64,000 nt of DNA, from the NCBI RefSeq assembly GCF_041224545.1, contig NZ_JBGFGP010000163.1, forward strand, positions 1-64,000, in the 5' to 3' direction. Within the stretch, counting starts at the first letter, position 1. Every line of letters begins with the position of its first letter. Under the pieces are notes generated by a model. The model was not told where the DNA came from. It saw only the letters and a list, made by a program, of their open reading frames with translations, and did no database searches. The DNA is from Sedimentitalea sp041224545. GTDB taxonomy: Bacteria; Pseudomonadota; Alphaproteobacteria; Rhodobacterales; Rhodobacteraceae. The position numbers and the translations under genes were made by a program. Positions 15,852 to 25,235 of the stretch are shown here, in pieces.

Positions 15852-16691
15852 TCAGTTCGATGCCAGTTTCACGCTGCGGGGCGCTTCGGCATATTCCTCG
15901 ATCGCACCGTCCAGCCATTCGGCATACGCCTCTTCGCTCACGACCTTGACGGTGATCGGCATATAGGCGTGATCCTTGCCGCAGAGTTCCGAACACTGGC
16001 CGAAATAGATGCCTTCCTTTTCCGCAGCGAACCAAAGTTCCGCCAGACGACCGGGAACAGCATCCTGCTTGACGCCGAATGCCGGGATGGTCCACGAATG
16101 AATGACGTCGGCGGCGGTAACCTGCATCACGACCGTCTTGCCGATCGGCACGACCACCGCGGTATCGGTCGCCAGCAGGTATTCATCCGGCCCATAGCCA
16201 TATTCTTCCAGTTCGTCGCGTTCGAGCTTGAAGCTTTCGAAGCCGAATTCGTGATCGACATATTCATAGCCCCAGTACCACTGATAGCCCGTGACCTTGA
16301 TGGTGATGTCAGCCTCGGGAATTTCCTGTTGCTTGAACAGAACCGGCAGGCTGAACGCACCGATGAAGATCAGGATCACGATCGGCACCACGGTCCATGC
16401 GATTTCGAGCGGGGAGTTGTGCGTGAACTTGGCCGGTGTGGGGTTCGCGCGGCTGTTGAACCGGACGATCGCATAGATGAGCAGCAAGGTCACAAAGACG
16501 CAGATCGCGGTGATGATGACCAGGATCAGCCAATCCAGCGATTGCTGGTCGCGCGCCAGTTCCGAGGCGGCTGGCTGGAAACCCATTGCGCCGTCGACCG
16601 GCGCACCGACGATCTCAAGGCCGTCCTGCGCCATCGCGGGGAGGACCGATAGGGAGCTGAAAAGCCCTGCAAGCGAAAAAGCGTTCTTCAT
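15852..16691 (-). CDS. ctaC: Cytochrome c oxidase subunit II
   Basis: Subunit II carries the CuA centre that receives electrons from cytochrome c. The 279 residues have a signal peptide ending near PAMAQ, two membrane helices, and a C-terminal cupredoxin domain. The CuA ligands are visible in GQCSELCGKDHAYMPI, with an upstream histidine in VIHSWTIPAFGVKQD; the aromatic YQWYWGYEY patch is also present. I chose the ATG at 16691 because the signal peptide begins there. It is the first gene of the cta operon, divergent from tldD. Confidence 0.97.
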   Translation of the reverse strand: MKNAFSLAGLFSSLSVLPAMAQDGLEIVGAPVDGAMGFQPAASELARDQQSLDWLILVIITAICVFVTLLLIYAIVRFNSRANPTPAKFTHNSPLEIAWTVVPIVILIFIGAFSLPVLFKQQEIPEADITIKVTGYQWYWGYEYVDHEFGFESFKLERDELEEYGYGPDEYLLATDTAVVVPIGKTVVMQVTAADVIHSWTIPAFGVKQDAVPGRLAELWFAAEKEGIYFGQCSELCGKDHAYMPITVKVVSEEAYAEWLDGAIEEYAEAPRSVKLASN

Positions 16692-16837
16692 GTTCCATCC
16701 TGATCGGTTGATCGTTTTTTGGGGCTGCCAGCGGCATGATTCACCAAACGCACCTGCCCCGTTGTATTTGCTGCCTGTAGAAATCATATTCCGCGAAGCA
16801 GATAAACCCATCAGATTGCGTCAAAGAGCCGCTTTTT

Positions 16838-16851
16838 TTGATTCAGATCAT
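16838..16851. promoter_or_regulatory. FNR-like box between ctaC and tldD
   Basis: The sequence TTGAT-TCAG-ATCAT matches the FNR/FnrL consensus TTGAT-N4-ATCAA at nine of ten fixed positions. It lies 20 bases before the tldD start and 147 bases before the ctaC start, in the only promoter region for the oxidase operon. Oxygen-dependent control of oxidase genes by FnrL is established in Rhodobacter relatives. That this site is used is inference. Confidence 0.5.
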
Positions 16852-16870
16852 GGTCCGAGGCCAGCCGCAC

Positions 16871-18292
16871 ATGCAAAACACACCGTTCAGACCGTTTGAA
16901 ACCACCTTGCCGCGCGACGAAGCGTTGCGCGAATTGCGGTCCGCGACCGCAGGTGCAGAGGACGGCGAGATATTTGCCGAGCGGCGCAAGTCCGAAGCTC
17001 TGGTCTTTGACGACGGTCGCCTGCGCAGCGCCAGCTATGATGCGTCCGAAGGGTTCGGGCTGCGTGCGGTCAACGGTGAAGTCACCGGCTACGCCCATTC
17101 CACCGAAATGAGCATCTCTGCCCTTGAACGGGCGGGCCAGACCGCGCGGCTGGCGGTTGGCGCCGGTGGCGGAACGCTCGCCGACGCGCCGGCACCGACC
17201 AACGCACGGCTATACACCGATGCCGACCCCACGAGCGGTCAGCCCTTCCCGGTCAAGATCGAAACCCTGCGCGAGATCGACGCATTTGCGCGCGATCTCG
17301 ATCCGCGGGTCGTGCAGGTGTCGGCCACCCTGGCGGCGAGCCTGCAGGAAATCGAGATCCTGCGTCCCGATGGGGTTCAGGTGCGCGACGTGCGCCCGAT
17401 GACGCGGGTCAATGTTTCGGTCATCGTCGAGCAGAACGGACGCCGCGAGACCGGCACTGCCGGAGGCGGCGGGCGCATCGGACTCACAGGATTGATCGCG
17501 CCCGCCGACTGGCAGGCCAAGGCGCGCGAAGCGTTGCGTATCGCGCTGGTCAATCTCGATGCGGTTCCCGCACCCGCCGGCGTCATGGACGTCGCGCTTG
17601 GCCCCGGCTGGCCCGGCATCCTGTTGCACGAGGCCATCGGTCACGGGCTGGAGGGCGATTTCAATCGCAAGGGCGCCAGCGCTTTTGCAGGTTTGATGGG
17701 CAAGCAGGTTGCGGCACGCGGCGTGACCGTGCTCGATGACGGCACCTTGCCCGACCGGCGTGGCTCGATCACCGTCGATGATGAAGGGACCCCGTCCCGG
17801 CGCAACGTGCTCATCGAGGACGGGACGCTTGTGGGCTACATGCAGGATCGCCAGAACGCCCGGCTGATGGGTGTGCCCGCGACGGGCAACGGCCGGCGGC
17901 AAAGCTATGCCCATGCGCCGATGCCACGCATGACCAACACTTACATGATGGGCGGCGATGCCGATCCCGCCGACCTCGTCTCCGAGATCAGGGACGGCAT
18001 CTGGGCGGTCGGCTTCGGCGGCGGCCAGGTCGACATCACCAGCGGCAAGTTCGTGTTTTCCTGCACAGAGGCCTACAGGGTCGAGAACGGCAAGGTGGGG
18101 GCACCGGTCAAGGGGGCGACGCTGATCGGTGACGGTGCCACCGCCCTCACCCGGATTCGCGGACTTGGCAACGACATGCAGCTTGATCCGGGTATGGGAA
18201 ACTGTGGCAAGGAAGGCCAGTGGGTGCCGGTCGGCGTCGGCCAGCCGACCGTGCTGATCGGTGGGCTGACAGTGGGCGGTTCCGCCGCCTGA
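16871..18292 (+). CDS. tldD: Metalloprotease TldD
   Basis: TldD pairs with TldE/PmbA in a zinc protease that degrades unfolded peptides and matures some modified peptides. The 473 residues match the family. The zinc motif is in LHEAIGHGLEGDFN, and the C-terminal block has TNTYMMGG, SGKFVFSCTEAY and a GMGNCGK motif. I chose the ATG at 16871, with GAGG about ten bases upstream; an ATG at 16850 and a TTG at 16838 are possible but would place the FNR-like box inside the gene. tldE is not in the window. Confidence 0.94.
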   Translation: MQNTPFRPFETTLPRDEALRELRSATAGAEDGEIFAERRKSEALVFDDGRLRSASYDASEGFGLRAVNGEVTGYAHSTEMSISALERAGQTARLAVGAGGGTLADAPAPTNARLYTDADPTSGQPFPVKIETLREIDAFARDLDPRVVQVSATLAASLQEIEILRPDGVQVRDVRPMTRVNVSVIVEQNGRRETGTAGGGGRIGLTGLIAPADWQAKAREALRIALVNLDAVPAPAGVMDVALGPGWPGILLHEAIGHGLEGDFNRKGASAFAGLMGKQVAARGVTVLDDGTLPDRRGSITVDDEGTPSRRNVLIEDGTLVGYMQDRQNARLMGVPATGNGRRQSYAHAPMPRMTNTYMMGGDADPADLVSEIRDGIWAVGFGGGQVDITSGKFVFSCTEAYRVENGKVGAPVKGATLIGDGATALTRIRGLGNDMQLDPGMGNCGKEGQWVPVGVGQPTVLIGGLTVGGSAA

Positions 18293-18351
18293 CGGGCGCG
18301 GGTTCGTCCCGTGCCGCGACATGTTCGGCGCGGTGTCGGGTCATTGATTGG

Positions 18352-18382
18352 TTTTCCGGAAAATCCTCAAAGAATTTTCCAC
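18352..18382. repeat. Overlapping inverted repeats between tldD and dprA
   Basis: A 12-base perfect palindrome TTTTCCGGAAAA (18352-18363) shares its right half with a second pairing, in which GGAAAAT pairs with ATTTTCC about 8 bases further on. Only one can form at a time. There is no long T-run. The function is unclear; it may be a weak 3' structure of tldD. Confidence 0.4.
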
Positions 18383-18443
18383 GCTTTACGTCCTGTTAAC
18401 CGGGCGGGCGCTACACCGGTCTTGCAACAAGGCGGAGCGATGG

Positions 18444-19595
18444 ATGACCGAGGAAACCAATTCTTCCACTCACCCCCCACTCCTACCCACCACGGAAGAC
18501 GATCGGTTTGCGTGGCTTCGCCTTTTGCGCTCGCGCAGGGTTGGTATCTCGACATTCTACCGCCTGCTGGCAGAGCATGGCACAGCGCAGAAGGCGCTGG
18601 CCGCGTTGCCCGAAGTGGCGCGCGCCGCCGGGGTCCGGGACTATGAAATCTGTCCTGCCGGTGTGATCGATGCCGAAATCAAGGCCGCAAAAGCCGCGCG
18701 TGCGCGGCTTTTGTGCCTTGGCGATCCGGATTATCCGGCGCTCCTGGCGCAATTGCCGGACGCGCCGCCCATGCTGTGGAGCGTGGGGAATACAGCGATC
18801 CTGTCGCGCCCGGTCATCGCGCTGGTCGGTGCGCGCAACGCCTCATCGCTGGGCACCCGCATGGCCCGCGCGCTGGCGCATGAACTGGGCGAAAGAGGAT
18901 ATTGTGTGGTGTCGGGCCTCGCTCGCGGTGTCGATACCGCTGCCCATATCGGGGCCATCGGCACCGGCACGGTCGCCGTGATGGCAGGCGGTGTCGACGT
19001 GGTATATCCGGCCGAAAACGAGGCTCTGGCACAGGATATCGCCGCGACCGGCCTGCTCATCTCCGAACAGCCGATGGGCACCACGCCACAGGCCCGCCAT
19101 TTCCCATGTCGCAACCGGATCATTTCCGGCGTGGCGCAGGCGGTCGTGGTGGTCGAGGCCGCAGTAAAGTCCGGCAGCCTGATCACCGCGCGCGACGCGC
19201 TGGATCAGGGCCGCGAGGTGCTGGCCGTGCCGGGGCATCCCTTCGACGCGCGTGCGTCGGGGTGCAACCTATTGATCCGCGATGGCGCGACTCTGGTGCG
19301 CAACGCGGACGACATCATTGCCGCCCTGCCCGACATGACCGAACTTGTCGCATCACCCCGGCGCGATCTGCTGTCGGACCTGCCCCCACCGCCCCCCGAG
19401 CGGCGCAGCCTGGCGGAAACGGCAAAGCTGCACGACCAGATCCTCTCGCGGCTCGGCCCATCACCGGTCGCCGAAGACCAGCTGATTCGCGATCTGGAGG
19501 AGACGGCCGGAAATGTGGGACCCGCCCTGGTTGATCTGGAGCTTGACGGCAAGATCCGCCGCCAGTCGGGCGGGTTGCTATCGCTGGAAACCTGA
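18444..19595 (+). CDS. dprA: DNA processing protein DprA
   Basis: DprA protects incoming single-stranded DNA and loads RecA during natural transformation. The 383 residues contain an N-terminal helix-rich region, the Rossmann-like DprA core (LVGARNASSLGTRMARALA, VVSGLARGVDTAAHIGA, VMAGGVDVVYPAEN, FPCRNRIISG, AVKSGSLITARDALDQGREV), and a C-terminal winged-helix-like domain. I chose the ATG at 18444 for its GGCGGAG ribosome-binding site. The frame is open 32 codons further upstream through the intergenic hairpins, which I reject. topA follows 207 bases later, a common pairing. Confidence 0.94.
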   Translation: MTEETNSSTHPPLLPTTEDDRFAWLRLLRSRRVGISTFYRLLAEHGTAQKALAALPEVARAAGVRDYEICPAGVIDAEIKAAKAARARLLCLGDPDYPALLAQLPDAPPMLWSVGNTAILSRPVIALVGARNASSLGTRMARALAHELGERGYCVVSGLARGVDTAAHIGAIGTGTVAVMAGGVDVVYPAENEALAQDIAATGLLISEQPMGTTPQARHFPCRNRIISGVAQAVVVVEAAVKSGSLITARDALDQGREVLAVPGHPFDARASGCNLLIRDGATLVRNADDIIAALPDMTELVASPRRDLLSDLPPPPPERRSLAETAKLHDQILSRLGPSPVAEDQLIRDLEETAGNVGPALVDLELDGKIRRQSGGLLSLET

Positions 19596-19724
19596 CCTCG
19601 AAACGCGCGAGCAAAGCGATAAATATTCCCGTATAACAGGTATTTTGCGCTGCGCCTGCCGTCCCGCCCCATCGAATAATCGCGCCAACTCAAGACCGTA
19701 AGCGATGCGCCCAAATCACGCGGA

Positions 19725-19754
19725 TTGACAATCGCCCCTTGCACCCCACATCTT
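19725..19754 (+). promoter_or_regulatory. Possible promoter upstream of topA
   Basis: A perfect -35-like TTGACA at 19725-19730 is followed after 18 bases by CATCTT at 19749-19754, about 50 bases before the topA start. The -10 match is only moderate. Nothing else in the 207-base dprA-topA gap stands out. Confidence 0.35.
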
Positions 19755-19802
19755 GCCTCGCCATAGAACGCGCATCAATCGCCGCATGAGGTTACTGGGT
19801 AA

Positions 19803-22412
19803 ATGCCTGTAGTTGTTGTAGAATCACCAGCCAAAGCAAAAACGATCAACAAATATCTCGGCTCTGACTACACGGTTCTGGCATCCTACGGGCATGTGCG
19901 CGACCTTCCACCAAAGGATGGATCGGTCGATCCCGAGCATGATTTCGACATGAAATGGGAGGTCGCCAGCGACAGCAAGAAACACGTGAAGGCGATTGCC
20001 GATGCGCTTGCCGAAGACAACGCCCTGATCCTCGCGACCGACCCCGACCGCGAGGGCGAGGCGATCAGCTGGCACCTGCAGGAAGCGCTGACCAAACGCC
20101 GTTCGATCAAGAAGGACACCGCCGTTTCGCGGGTGACGTTCAACGCGATCACCAAGGACGCCGTGACCCAGGCGATGAAACAGCCGCGTCAGGTCGACAT
20201 GCCGCTGGTCGAGGCCTATCTCGCCCGCCGGGCGCTGGATTACCTCGTGGGATTCAACCTGTCGCCCGTGTTGTGGCGCAAGCTGCCCGGTGCCAAATCG
20301 GCCGGCCGCGTGCAATCGGTCTGCCTGCGCCTGATCGTCGAGCGCGAAATGGAGATCGAAGCCTTCCGCCCGCGTGAATACTGGTCGGTCAAGGCGCTGC
20401 TCGGGACGCCGCGCGGCCAGGAATTCGAAGCCCGACTGACGGTTCTGGCCGGCAAGAAGCTCGACAAGTTCGATATCGAGAACGAGACCCAGGCCGAACT
20501 CGCCGTTCAGGCGATCAACAGTCGCGATCTTGAAATCACGTCGGTGGAAGCAAAACCGGCCAACCGCAATCCGAGCGCCCCGTTCATGACATCGACGCTC
20601 CAGCAGGAGGCCAGCCGCAAGTTCGGCATGGGCGCGCGCCAGACGATGAGCGTGGCGCAACGTCTCTACGAGGCAGGTCACATTACCTATATGCGGACCG
20701 ACGGAATCGACATGGCCCCCGAAGCGGTCCACGCGGCACGGGATGCGATTCGGGACCGCTATGGCGATGATTATGTTCCCGACAGCCCGCGCATGTACAA
20801 GAACAAGGCCAAGAACGCGCAGGAAGCCCACGAATGTATCCGCCCGACGGACATGACCCGGGACGCCGCTGCGCTCAAGCTGACCGATGCGGATCAGCGC
20901 AGGCTCTATGATCTGATCTGGAAACGGACTTTGTCCTGCCAGATGGCAGCCGCGCGTCTTGAGCGGACCACCGTCGATATCGGCAGCAAGGAGGGGCAGG
21001 TCGAACTGCGCGCCACGGGTCAGGTTCTGTTATTTGACGGATTCCTGCGTGTTTACGAGGAAGGCCGGGATGACGCCGTTGTCGATGATGACGACAGGCG
21101 CCTGCCACAGGTCGCGGTCGGCGACCGCACAGACAAACGCAGCGTGACCCCGGAACAGCATTTCACCCAACCGCCGCCTCGATATACCGAGGCGACCCTG
21201 GTCAAGCGCATGGAAGAGTTGGGGATCGGCCGCCCCTCGACCTATGCCAGCATCGTCACGACGATCCAGGACCGCGGATATGTGCGCAAGGACAAGAACC
21301 GGCTGATCCCGGAAGACAAGGGCCGGTTGGTCACCGCCTTTCTGCAGAATTACTTCCGCAAATATGTCGGCTATGATTTCACCGCCGGACTCGAGGACGA
21401 GCTGGACCAGGTCAGTGCCGGCGAAACCGACTACAAGACCGTGCTGAACCGCTTCTGGCGCGATTTTTCCGCAGCCATCGCCGAGACCAGCGAATTGCGC
21501 ATCACAGATGTGCTTGAGAAGATCAACGAGGTACTCGAACCCCACCTGTTCCCGCCCAACGAGGATGGCAGCGATCCGCGCCTGTGCCCGAATTGCGGCG
21601 TCGGTCGGCTCAGCATGCGCACCGCGCGTTCGGGCGGTGCGTTCATCGGTTGCTCGAACTACCCGGAATGTCGATATACACGCGCGTTCGGTCCTCCGGG
21701 CACCGAAGAGGAAAGCTCGATTCCCCCCGAGGGCAAGCTGCTGGGCGAGGACGCCGGCGACGAGATCCGTGTGTTCAAGGGACGGTTCGGCCCCTATGTA
21801 CAGCGCGGAGCCGTGACCGAGGACAACAAGAAACCGCCGCGCCAGTCCGTGCCAAAGGACTGGCCGCCGGAAGAGCTTGAGCTCGAACGCGCGCTGATGT
21901 TGTTGTCCCTTCCGCGCGAAATCGGACCACATCCCGAGGATGGCGTGATGGTCTGGGCCAATATCGGACGCTATGGGCCCTATCTGAAACATGCCGAGAG
22001 CACCTCGCACAGGGGCGGCACCAATGCCAATCTGGAAAGCCTCGACGAGGTGTTCACCGTAGGCATGAACCGCGCGGTACAGCTTCTTGCGGAAAAGGTG
22101 GCCAGCCGTGGACGGCGCGGCGGGGCGGCCAAGACGCTGCGCTCGCTCGGTGATCACCCGCAAGAAGGCGGACCCATCGACATCATGGAAGGCAAGTACG
22201 GCCCCTATGTGAAATGGGACAAGATCAACGCCACATTGCCCAAGGACGTCGAACCGGACGCGCTGACCCTGGAGCAGGCCGTCGACCTCATTGCCGCCAA
22301 GGCCGCAACCAAGGGCAAACGCAAGAAACCTGCGGCCAAGGCAAAGAAAGCGCAGGCCAAGAAATCCGCGAGCAAGAAGAAAACCGTGTCCAGCAAATCA
22401 GCGGCAGAGTAA
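19803..22412 (+). CDS. topA: DNA topoisomerase I
   Basis: Topoisomerase I (type IA) relaxes negative supercoils through a tyrosine-DNA intermediate. The 869 residues show the TOPRIM domain (VVVVESPAKAKTI at 3-15, then DPDREGEA at 80-87), the catalytic Tyr296 in HITYMRTDG, and one clear four-cysteine zinc module (CPNCGVGRLSMRT, then CSNYPECRYTR). Repeated FGPYVQRG-type modules follow, and the C-terminal tail is rich in Lys and Ala (about 835-869), typical of alphaproteobacteria. Identification is secure. Confidence 0.98.
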   Translation: MPVVVVESPAKAKTINKYLGSDYTVLASYGHVRDLPPKDGSVDPEHDFDMKWEVASDSKKHVKAIADALAEDNALILATDPDREGEAISWHLQEALTKRRSIKKDTAVSRVTFNAITKDAVTQAMKQPRQVDMPLVEAYLARRALDYLVGFNLSPVLWRKLPGAKSAGRVQSVCLRLIVEREMEIEAFRPREYWSVKALLGTPRGQEFEARLTVLAGKKLDKFDIENETQAELAVQAINSRDLEITSVEAKPANRNPSAPFMTSTLQQEASRKFGMGARQTMSVAQRLYEAGHITYMRTDGIDMAPEAVHAARDAIRDRYGDDYVPDSPRMYKNKAKNAQEAHECIRPTDMTRDAAALKLTDADQRRLYDLIWKRTLSCQMAAARLERTTVDIGSKEGQVELRATGQVLLFDGFLRVYEEGRDDAVVDDDDRRLPQVAVGDRTDKRSVTPEQHFTQPPPRYTEATLVKRMEELGIGRPSTYASIVTTIQDRGYVRKDKNRLIPEDKGRLVTAFLQNYFRKYVGYDFTAGLEDELDQVSAGETDYKTVLNRFWRDFSAAIAETSELRITDVLEKINEVLEPHLFPPNEDGSDPRLCPNCGVGRLSMRTARSGGAFIGCSNYPECRYTRAFGPPGTEEESSIPPEGKLLGEDAGDEIRVFKGRFGPYVQRGAVTEDNKKPPRQSVPKDWPPEELELERALMLLSLPREIGPHPEDGVMVWANIGRYGPYLKHAESTSHRGGTNANLESLDEVFTVGMNRAVQLLAEKVASRGRRGGAAKTLRSLGDHPQEGGPIDIMEGKYGPYVKWDKINATLPKDVEPDALTLEQAVDLIAAKAATKGKRKKPAAKAKKAQAKKSASKKKTVSSKSAAE

Positions 22413-22509
22413 GACGTCAGGCCCTCTTCGGATTGACCCTCCCGCGTTTGTTGACTCTATTGCTGCAGCGCGTCAAAACCGCTGAGACACCGTTTGGAGG
22501 GAGTTTTTC

Positions 22510-23214
22510 ATGAAGAAGGTCTATGGCAGCGCATCGGAAGCGCTGGACGGGGTGCTGTTTGACGGCATGCTGATCGCGGCTGGCGGGTTCGGGCTATGCG
22601 GTATTCCGGAATTGCTGATTGCGGCGATCCGGGATGCGGGAACCAAGGACCTGACCGTGGCAAGCAACAACGCGGGTGTCGATGATTTCGGCCTGGGTTT
22701 GTTGTTGCAAACCCGGCAGGTCAGGAAAATGATCAGCTCTTATGTCGGCGAGAACGCGGAGTTCATGCGGCAGTATCTTTCAGGCGAACTCGAACTCGAA
22801 TTCAACCCGCAGGGCACATTGGCCGAACGCATGCGGGCGGGTGGCTGTGGTATTCCCGGCTTCTACACCAAGACCGGCGTCGGCACGGTGATCGCCGAGG
22901 GCAAGGACGTCAAGGAATTTGACGGCGAAGAGTACATTCTCGAGCGTGGCATCGTCGCGGATCTCGCGATTGTCAAGGCATGGAAAGCGGATGACACCGG
23001 CAACCTCGTGTTCCGCAAGAGCGCGCGCAATTTCAATCCGCCGGCTGCGATGTGCGGCAAGATCTGTGTCGCCGAAGTCGAGGAAATCGTACCGCGCGGC
23101 AGCCTTGATCCCGATCACATTCACCTGCCGGGCATCTATGTGCACCGCCTGATCCAGGGCGAACACGAAAAACGCATCGAACAACGCACGACGCGCAAGC
23201 GGGAGGACGCATGA
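22510..23214 (+). CDS. scoA: 3-oxoacid CoA-transferase subunit A
   Basis: ScoA with ScoB transfers CoA from succinyl-CoA to 3-oxoacids such as acetoacetate, for ketone body or polyhydroxybutyrate breakdown. The 234 residues include the subunit A signature GGFGLCGIPELLI near residue 25 and the NNAGVDDFGLGLLL segment. A strong GGAGGG at 22496-22501 precedes the ATG. It overlaps scoB by four bases, so the subunits are probably translated in step. 97 bases separate it from topA. Confidence 0.95.
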   Translation: MKKVYGSASEALDGVLFDGMLIAAGGFGLCGIPELLIAAIRDAGTKDLTVASNNAGVDDFGLGLLLQTRQVRKMISSYVGENAEFMRQYLSGELELEFNPQGTLAERMRAGGCGIPGFYTKTGVGTVIAEGKDVKEFDGEEYILERGIVADLAIVKAWKADDTGNLVFRKSARNFNPPAAMCGKICVAEVEEIVPRGSLDPDHIHLPGIYVHRLIQGEHEKRIEQRTTRKREDA

Positions 23215-23840
23215 TGGGCTGGGACCGCAACCAGATGGCCGCACGGGCGGCGGAAGAACTCGAAGATGGCATGTATGTGAACCTCGGCATCGGCATTCCG
23301 ACGCTGGTGGCGAACTATGTCGGCGACAAGGACATCACCCTGCAATCGGAAAACGGCATGCTCGGCATGGGTCCGTTTCCCTTCGAAGGTGAAGAGGATC
23401 CCGACCTGATCAACGCGGGCAAGCAGACGATCACGGAACTGGCGCGCACATCGTATTTCGACAGCGCCACCAGCTTTGGCATGATCCGCGGCGGCAAGAT
23501 CGCGGCAGCGATCCTGGGTGCGATGGAAGTGGCCGAGAACGGTGATCTGGCGAACTGGATGATTCCGGGCAAACTGGTCAAGGGCATGGGCGGCGCGATG
23601 GATCTGGTCGCGGGCGTCGGGCGCGTGGTGGTGGTGATGGACCACACCAACAAGCATGGCGACAGCAAGGTCCTGCGCGAATGCACCCTGCCGCTGACCG
23701 GCAAGGGCGTGGTCGACCGTATCATCACCAATCTCGGCGTGCTGGACGTGGTCGAGGGCGGTCTCCGGATCGTCGAATGTGCCGACGGCGTCACCGAAGA
23801 CGAACTCCGCGCCGCGACCCAGGCAACCATTGTCGATTGA
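23211..23840 (+). CDS. scoB: 3-oxoacid CoA-transferase subunit B
   Basis: This is the catalytic partner of ScoA, 209 residues. The active-site glutamate lies in the QSENGMLGMGP motif (about residue 46), and GMGGAMDLVAG and the LPLTGKGVVDRIITNLGV block are typical of the family. The start is ATGATG; either is possible. The gene is followed 32 bases later by a strong intrinsic terminator, which closes the scoAB unit. Confidence 0.95.
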   Translation: MMGWDRNQMAARAAEELEDGMYVNLGIGIPTLVANYVGDKDITLQSENGMLGMGPFPFEGEEDPDLINAGKQTITELARTSYFDSATSFGMIRGGKIAAAILGAMEVAENGDLANWMIPGKLVKGMGGAMDLVAGVGRVVVVMDHTNKHGDSKVLRECTLPLTGKGVVDRIITNLGVLDVVEGGLRIVECADGVTEDELRAATQATIVD

Positions 23841-23872
23841 CCACGTCGTCAAGCGGCATGATGAAAACATCC

Positions 23873-23900
23873 GCCGGGCAGCGCGCTGCCCGGCTTTTTT
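23873..23900 (+). terminator. Rho-independent terminator after scoAB
   Basis: Perfect 10-base GC-rich arms GCCGGGCAGC (23873-23882) and GCTGCCCGGC (23885-23894) are followed directly by six T (23895-23900). It separates scoAB from the convergent lytic transglycosylase gene. Confidence 0.92.
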
Positions 23901-23957
23901 ATTGTCGAAAATTGCATTTCGACTTTGGCGGCGAACTGCGCAACAGGCGCGACGCGA

Positions 23958-24881
23958 TCAGTTCAGCGTGCGAAACACGCATCCGTCGCTGATCAGTTCG
24001 GGCGGGGTCGTGCACAAGCCGCTGGCCACCTGAAACGCCGCGAGAACCTTTGGGACATAGTCGCGTGTTTCCGCGTAGGGCGGCACGCCCGCGTGGGTCA
24101 TGACCGATCCCTCGCCGGCGTTATATCCGGCCAGCACGAGGATGGGATCGTTGTTGAACTTGCCCATCAGCCAGTCGAGATATTTGACCCCTCCGGCGAT
24201 GTTCTGCGCTGGAACCATGCTGTCTGTGACGCCAAAGCGCGCAGCGGTATCCGGCATCAACTGCATCAGCCCCTGCGCGCCCGCATGGCTTGTCACCGAT
24301 GCGCGTCCCGAGGACTCAACCGCGATCACCGCCAGAACCAGAGCCGGCGACACACGGGTGCCGACGGTCGATCTCAAGATCGAGATACCCTGCTCTCTGG
24401 CGATCTCCTGCATCGCTTGCAGGCGTGGGGCGGCGATCTTTCCGGAGGTGTTCAGGGTGATCAGCGCCTCTTCCAGACGACCGGGGCGGCTATTGGCAAT
24501 GTCGGGCGATACCCGATCCCAGAACCAGGTGTATTTTCCAATGGGTTCGACCGGCGCAAGCGGCACACTGGCGGCGGGCACCGGCTTTGCTACGGGTGGC
24601 GGCGCAAGGCGTCGCCTCTGCTCGTCCGGGTCGATCTGAATGGTTATGCGCCGCGTGGTGCCCGGTTGAGGCGGCTTGACCCTGCGCGCCGTGAAATCGC
24701 TGAACGGGCGCGGCGCGGACCCTGTTGCATCGTCACGCGCGACGGCGGGCACATCGGTCGACAGGTCGGTTTCGGTCGCATCCCGGGACGCATCGCGGAA
24801 CACAAGACGCTCTGCCCCCGAAAGACTCGGGAACAATAAGGCGACGGCCAACATAGGTGCAATCAGCACAGGCCTGTTCAT
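23958..24881 (-). CDS. Lytic transglycosylase domain protein
   Basis: This 307-residue exported protein has a signal peptide (about 1-22), a long low-complexity region rich in Pro, Arg and Ala (about 30-115), and a C-terminal SLT domain. The catalytic glutamate is in AVIAVESSGR, followed by AGAQGLMQLMP and LAGYNAGEG. Lytic transglycosylases cut peptidoglycan, for wall turnover or to let envelope machines through. It is divergent from the Tad locus next door, so a role in opening the wall for the pilus is possible but unproven. Confidence 0.93.
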   Translation of the reverse strand: MNRPVLIAPMLAVALLFPSLSGAERLVFRDASRDATETDLSTDVPAVARDDATGSAPRPFSDFTARRVKPPQPGTTRRITIQIDPDEQRRRLAPPPVAKPVPAASVPLAPVEPIGKYTWFWDRVSPDIANSRPGRLEEALITLNTSGKIAAPRLQAMQEIAREQGISILRSTVGTRVSPALVLAVIAVESSGRASVTSHAGAQGLMQLMPDTAARFGVTDSMVPAQNIAGGVKYLDWLMGKFNNDPILVLAGYNAGEGSVMTHAGVPPYAETRDYVPKVLAAFQVASGLCTTPPELISDGCVFRTLN

Positions 24882-25235
24882 GTCTCTGTCTCACTGCTCG
24901 TGTTTTTTGCGCAGTGTTCCCCCAGTCGGACCGCAAAGCCAGACTTGTTGGCCGGAATCTGTCATTTTTGCCAGATTTGACTCCGATTTGCATCGCATGA
25001 CACCGCGCACCGGCGGGCGCACAAGCGGCATTAGTTACGGAAATTCAAATATGTGCGCGAGCTATTATCGCAACGTTAACCATCACTCGCGGTTTATCCG
25101 TGTTGCCCAATTCATGACATCGCGCATTGGTTAAGTGTTTCTACACAACGGACGACGCGGGCCAGGTGAGAGACGGCCCACCAAACCGTCGCCGCTTGAT
25201 GTTGCAATGTGAGATCCTTTTGGAGGGACGAAACG
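24882..25235. other. Intergenic promoter region between the lytic transglycosylase and the first pilin gene
   Basis: These 354 bases hold the divergent promoters of the transglycosylase (minus) and the Tad locus (plus). I see no gene. A TTAACCAT at 25076-25083 matches the CtrA half-site motif, and a near match in the other orientation lies at 25127-25134 (TTGGTTAA). The last 20 bases before the pilin ATG include a strong GGAGGG. Confidence 0.55.
25076..25134. promoter_or_regulatory. Two CtrA-like half-sites upstream of the pilin genes
   Basis: TTAACCAT at 25076-25083 is an exact match to the half-site form reported for the cell-cycle regulator CtrA. TTGGTTAA at 25127-25134 matches it at seven of eight bases on the other strand. 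CtrA controls pili in Caulobacter and motility in several Rhodobacteraceae. A role here is inference. Confidence 0.35.
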
